DNA of 5,791 bases from CABHOJ01 sp965649545 (GTDB lineage: Bacteria; Pseudomonadota; Gammaproteobacteria; Burkholderiales; Methylophilaceae), in contig CBFGLF010000110.1 of assembly GCA_965649545.1 (NCBI GenBank), positions 1 to 5,791 of the forward strand. Reading direction: 5' to 3'. The position numbers were made by a program, and so were the translations under genes. This document shows positions 3,786-5,791 of the stretch, piece after piece (position 1 is the stretch's first letter; each line of letters opens with the position of its first letter). The notes under the pieces were generated by a model. It saw only the letters and a program-made list of their open reading frames with translations. It made no database searches and had not been told where the DNA came from.

Positions 3786-5791
3786 TCAATGGTGGTAGCC
3801 CAGTGTGCTTGCCAGCGTGCCTTTCTTTTCGACCTTCACCGCGCAGTATTTCACTTCGGCGATCTTGGCGAACGGGTCGAGTGCAGGATTGGTCAGCATG
3901 TTCGCAGCGGCTTCGTAGTAGCAGAACGCGATGAAGATGGATCCGCGCGGGATGCCGTCGTCGGCGCGTGCCATCAGCACGATCTCGCCTCGACGGGACG
4001 CGACGGTGATGATGTCCCCTGCGGCGATGCCGAGCGCGTCCATGTCGAGTGGATGGAGGCTGGCGTTAGGGACGGGTTCGATGGCATCTAGGACGTCGGT
4101 ACGCCGCGTCATGCTGCCGGTGTGCCAGTGTTCCAGCATGCGGCCGGTGATCAGTACCATGGGATACTCGGCATCGGGCCGCTCTGCGGCAGGGATGATG
4201 TCTGCCGGGACCAGCTTGGCGCGTCCTGTCGGGCGCGGGAAGGTGTCGTGGAAGATGACTTCTTCGCCAGGATCGCCTTCGTGCTCGCAAGGGTAGGTGA
4301 CAGCACCCTCCTGCTCCAGGCGATCCCAGGTGATGCCTGCGATGCTGTGCATGGCCTGCCGCATCTCATTGAACACCTCTTCAGGCCCGGCATAGTCCCA
4401 TGGCAAGCCGAGTCGTTTCCCGATCTCCTGGATGATCCACAGGTCTTGTTTCGCCTCGCCCGGTGGCGTCAGGGCAGGGCGGCCGATCTGCACCAGGCGG
4501 TCGGTGTTGGTGAAGGTGCCGAGTTTCTCGGCGTGGGTGCTGGCCGGCAGGATGACGTCGGCCAAATAGGCGGTCTCGGTCATGAAGATATCCTGCACCA
4601 CCAGGTGTTCCAGCTTGGCGAGGCCTTGACGCGAATGATGCGAGTCGGGGTCCGACATGGCCGGATTCTCGCCCTCCACATACATGCCGGTGATGGTGCC
4701 GGCTCGCGCCGCATCCATGATCTCGACCACCGTGAGGCCAGGCTTGCTATCGAGCGTCGTGCCCCAGAGCTTTTCGAACCTGGCGTGGGCTTCCGGGTTA
4801 TCGACCCGCACGTAATCCGGGAAGCTCATCGGGATCAGACCGACATCGGAGGCACCCTGTACGTTGTTCTGGCCGCGCAATGGATGCAGGCCGGTGCCCC
4901 GTCTGCCGATCTGCCCGGTGATCATGGATAAGGCGATGAGACAGCGCGCATTGTCGGTGCCGTGCACATGCTGCGAGATGCCCATGCCCCAGAGGATGAT
5001 GGAGGCTTTTGAACGAGCATACAGTCGGGCCACCTCACGGATGGTCTCGGCGGGGATGCCGCAGATCGGCGCCATGCGTTCCGGCGCATAGTCGCGGACG
5101 TTCTCTTTCAGGGCCTCATAGTTCTCGGTGCGCGTCCGAATGAACTCGGCATCGACCAGGTTCTCTTCCACGATCACGTGTAGCAAGGCGTTGAGCAAGG
5201 CAACGTCGGTGTCCGGCTTGAATGGCAGGTAGTACGTGGCATGCCGCGCGAGTTCCGTTCTGCGCGGGTCGATCAGGATGAGTTTTGCGCCTTGTTTCAC
5301 TGCGTTCTTGACGAAGGTCGCCGCCACCGGATGGTTGACGATGGGGTTGGCGCCGATGATGACGATGACCTCCGAATACTGGACATCCGCGACCGGATTC
5401 GACACGGCACCCGAGCCCACGCCTTCCAAAAGGGCGACCACGGATGAGGCATGGCAGAGGCGGGTGCAATGATCGACATTGTTGGTGCCGAAACCGGTAC
5501 GAACCAGCTTCTGGAACAGGTAGGCCTCTTCATTGCTGCCTTTGGCGGAGCCGAAGCCGGCGAGGGCATACTTGCCTTTCTCGCGAATGATCTTCTTGAA
5601 GCCCTCGGCAGCGAAGTCCAGTGCCTCGTCCCAGGTGGCTTCGCGGAACGCGGATAGCGGGTCGGCCGGGTCCATCACGAAATGCTCGGATTTCGGCACA
5701 TCGCTGCGACGGATCAGCGGTTTGGTCAGGCGATGCCGGTGATTGGGGTAATCGAACCCATAACGGCCTTTGACGCAGAGCCGGCCATGAT
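3786..5791 (-). CDS. fdhF: Formate dehydrogenase, molybdopterin catalytic (alpha) subunit, 5' end outside the window
   Basis: The frame is open from the right edge to a TGA at 3786-3788: 667 visible residues, with the N-terminus missing. The GTG at 5699 is not the true start, because the 30 codons before it read HGRLCVKGRYGFDY and on, the end of the [4Fe-4S] domain of molybdopterin oxidoreductases. Cys5 here is the last cluster ligand and Lys7 the conserved electron-relay lysine. The active site is HCTRLCHASS: Cys112 (TGC, codon 5454-5456) ligates Mo/W and His113 follows. This is the cysteine form, not selenocysteine. Arg305 in HPLRGQNNVQGASDVG is the second catalytic arginine. The molybdopterin dinucleotide-binding C-terminal domain covers about 541-654, with EHWHTGSMTRR. 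It oxidises formate to CO2 using a bis-MGD cofactor. Cytosolic NAD-linked FdsA is the closest match, but the missing N-terminus, which would show extra Fe-S domains, prevents certainty. Confidence 0.93.
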   Translation of the reverse strand, partial: HGRLCVKGRYGFDYPNHRHRLTKPLIRRSDVPKSEHFVMDPADPLSAFREATWDEALDFAAEGFKKIIREKGKYALAGFGSAKGSNEEAYLFQKLVRTGFGTNNVDHCTRLCHASSVVALLEGVGSGAVSNPVADVQYSEVIVIIGANPIVNHPVAATFVKNAVKQGAKLILIDPRRTELARHATYYLPFKPDTDVALLNALLHVIVEENLVDAEFIRTRTENYEALKENVRDYAPERMAPICGIPAETIREVARLYARSKASIILWGMGISQHVHGTDNARCLIALSMITGQIGRRGTGLHPLRGQNNVQGASDVGLIPMSFPDYVRVDNPEAHARFEKLWGTTLDSKPGLTVVEIMDAARAGTITGMYVEGENPAMSDPDSHHSRQGLAKLEHLVVQDIFMTETAYLADVILPASTHAEKLGTFTNTDRLVQIGRPALTPPGEAKQDLWIIQEIGKRLGLPWDYAGPEEVFNEMRQAMHSIAGITWDRLEQEGAVTYPCEHEGDPGEEVIFHDTFPRPTGRAKLVPADIIPAAERPDAEYPMVLITGRMLEHWHTGSMTRRTDVLDAIEPVPNASLHPLDMDALGIAAGDIITVASRRGEIVLMARADDGIPRGSIFIAFCYYEAAANMLTNPALDPFAKIAEVKYCAVKVEKKGTLASTLGYHH

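Noticed and set aside
4122..4931. Plus-strand frame of 269 residues inside the formate dehydrogenase gene
   Set aside because: Long open antisense frames are common in GC-rich genes. The minus strand shows conserved catalytic motifs throughout.
5454..5456. Possible selenocysteine codon at the formate dehydrogenase active site
   Set aside because: The codon reads TGC on the minus strand, so the metal ligand is an ordinary cysteine and no SECIS element is required.

Overview
The window reads as a stretch of ordinary chromosome from a Gram-negative proteobacterium. A lipoprotein with an OmpA-type peptidoglycan-binding domain, a Sec-exported DUF4124 protein, a membrane c-type cytochrome and a molybdenum formate dehydrogenase all point that way. 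DUF4124 together with a FdsA/FdhF-like formate dehydrogenase and a TrhO-type tRNA hydroxylase suggests Betaproteobacteria (Nitrosomonadales or methylotroph-like). That placement is an inference from gene content, not from a marker gene. Base composition is moderately GC-rich and looks even across the genes. I see no insertion sequence, tRNA, rRNA, CRISPR array or prophage.

Layout, left to right. (1) Bases 1-338, minus strand: the 5' part of a small secreted DUF4124 protein, cut by the window edge. (2) An 81-bp divergent intergenic region. (3) Bases 420-983, plus strand: a YigZ/IMPACT family protein, the only plus-strand gene. (4) A perfect hairpin at 1042-1069 with T-tracts on both strands, serving the convergent pair. 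(5) Bases 1085-1753, minus: an OmpA-family lipoprotein with a glycine zipper. (6) Bases 1834-2796, minus: TrhO, the O2-dependent tRNA U34 hydroxylase. (7) A compact 103-bp spacer holding the terminator of the upstream gene and, directly after it, a consensus TATAAT box for trhO. (8) Bases 2900-3679, minus: a membrane-anchored mono-heme cytochrome with four predicted TM helices. (9) A 106-bp spacer with another consensus TATAAT box, overlapped by an inverted repeat. (10) Bases 3786-5791, minus: formate dehydrogenase catalytic subunit, whose reading frame stays open to the right-hand edge.

Taken together, trhO and the OmpA lipoprotein gene may share transcripts, because no terminator is visible between them. 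The cytochrome gene lies directly downstream of the formate dehydrogenase gene on the same strand but appears to have its own promoter. The most interesting biological question is whether this small heme-c membrane protein is an electron-transfer partner of formate dehydrogenase or of another respiratory process. There is no intergenic gap over 300 bp. Most of the sequence is explained by housekeeping genes, and I did not find convincing evidence of a wholly new system.
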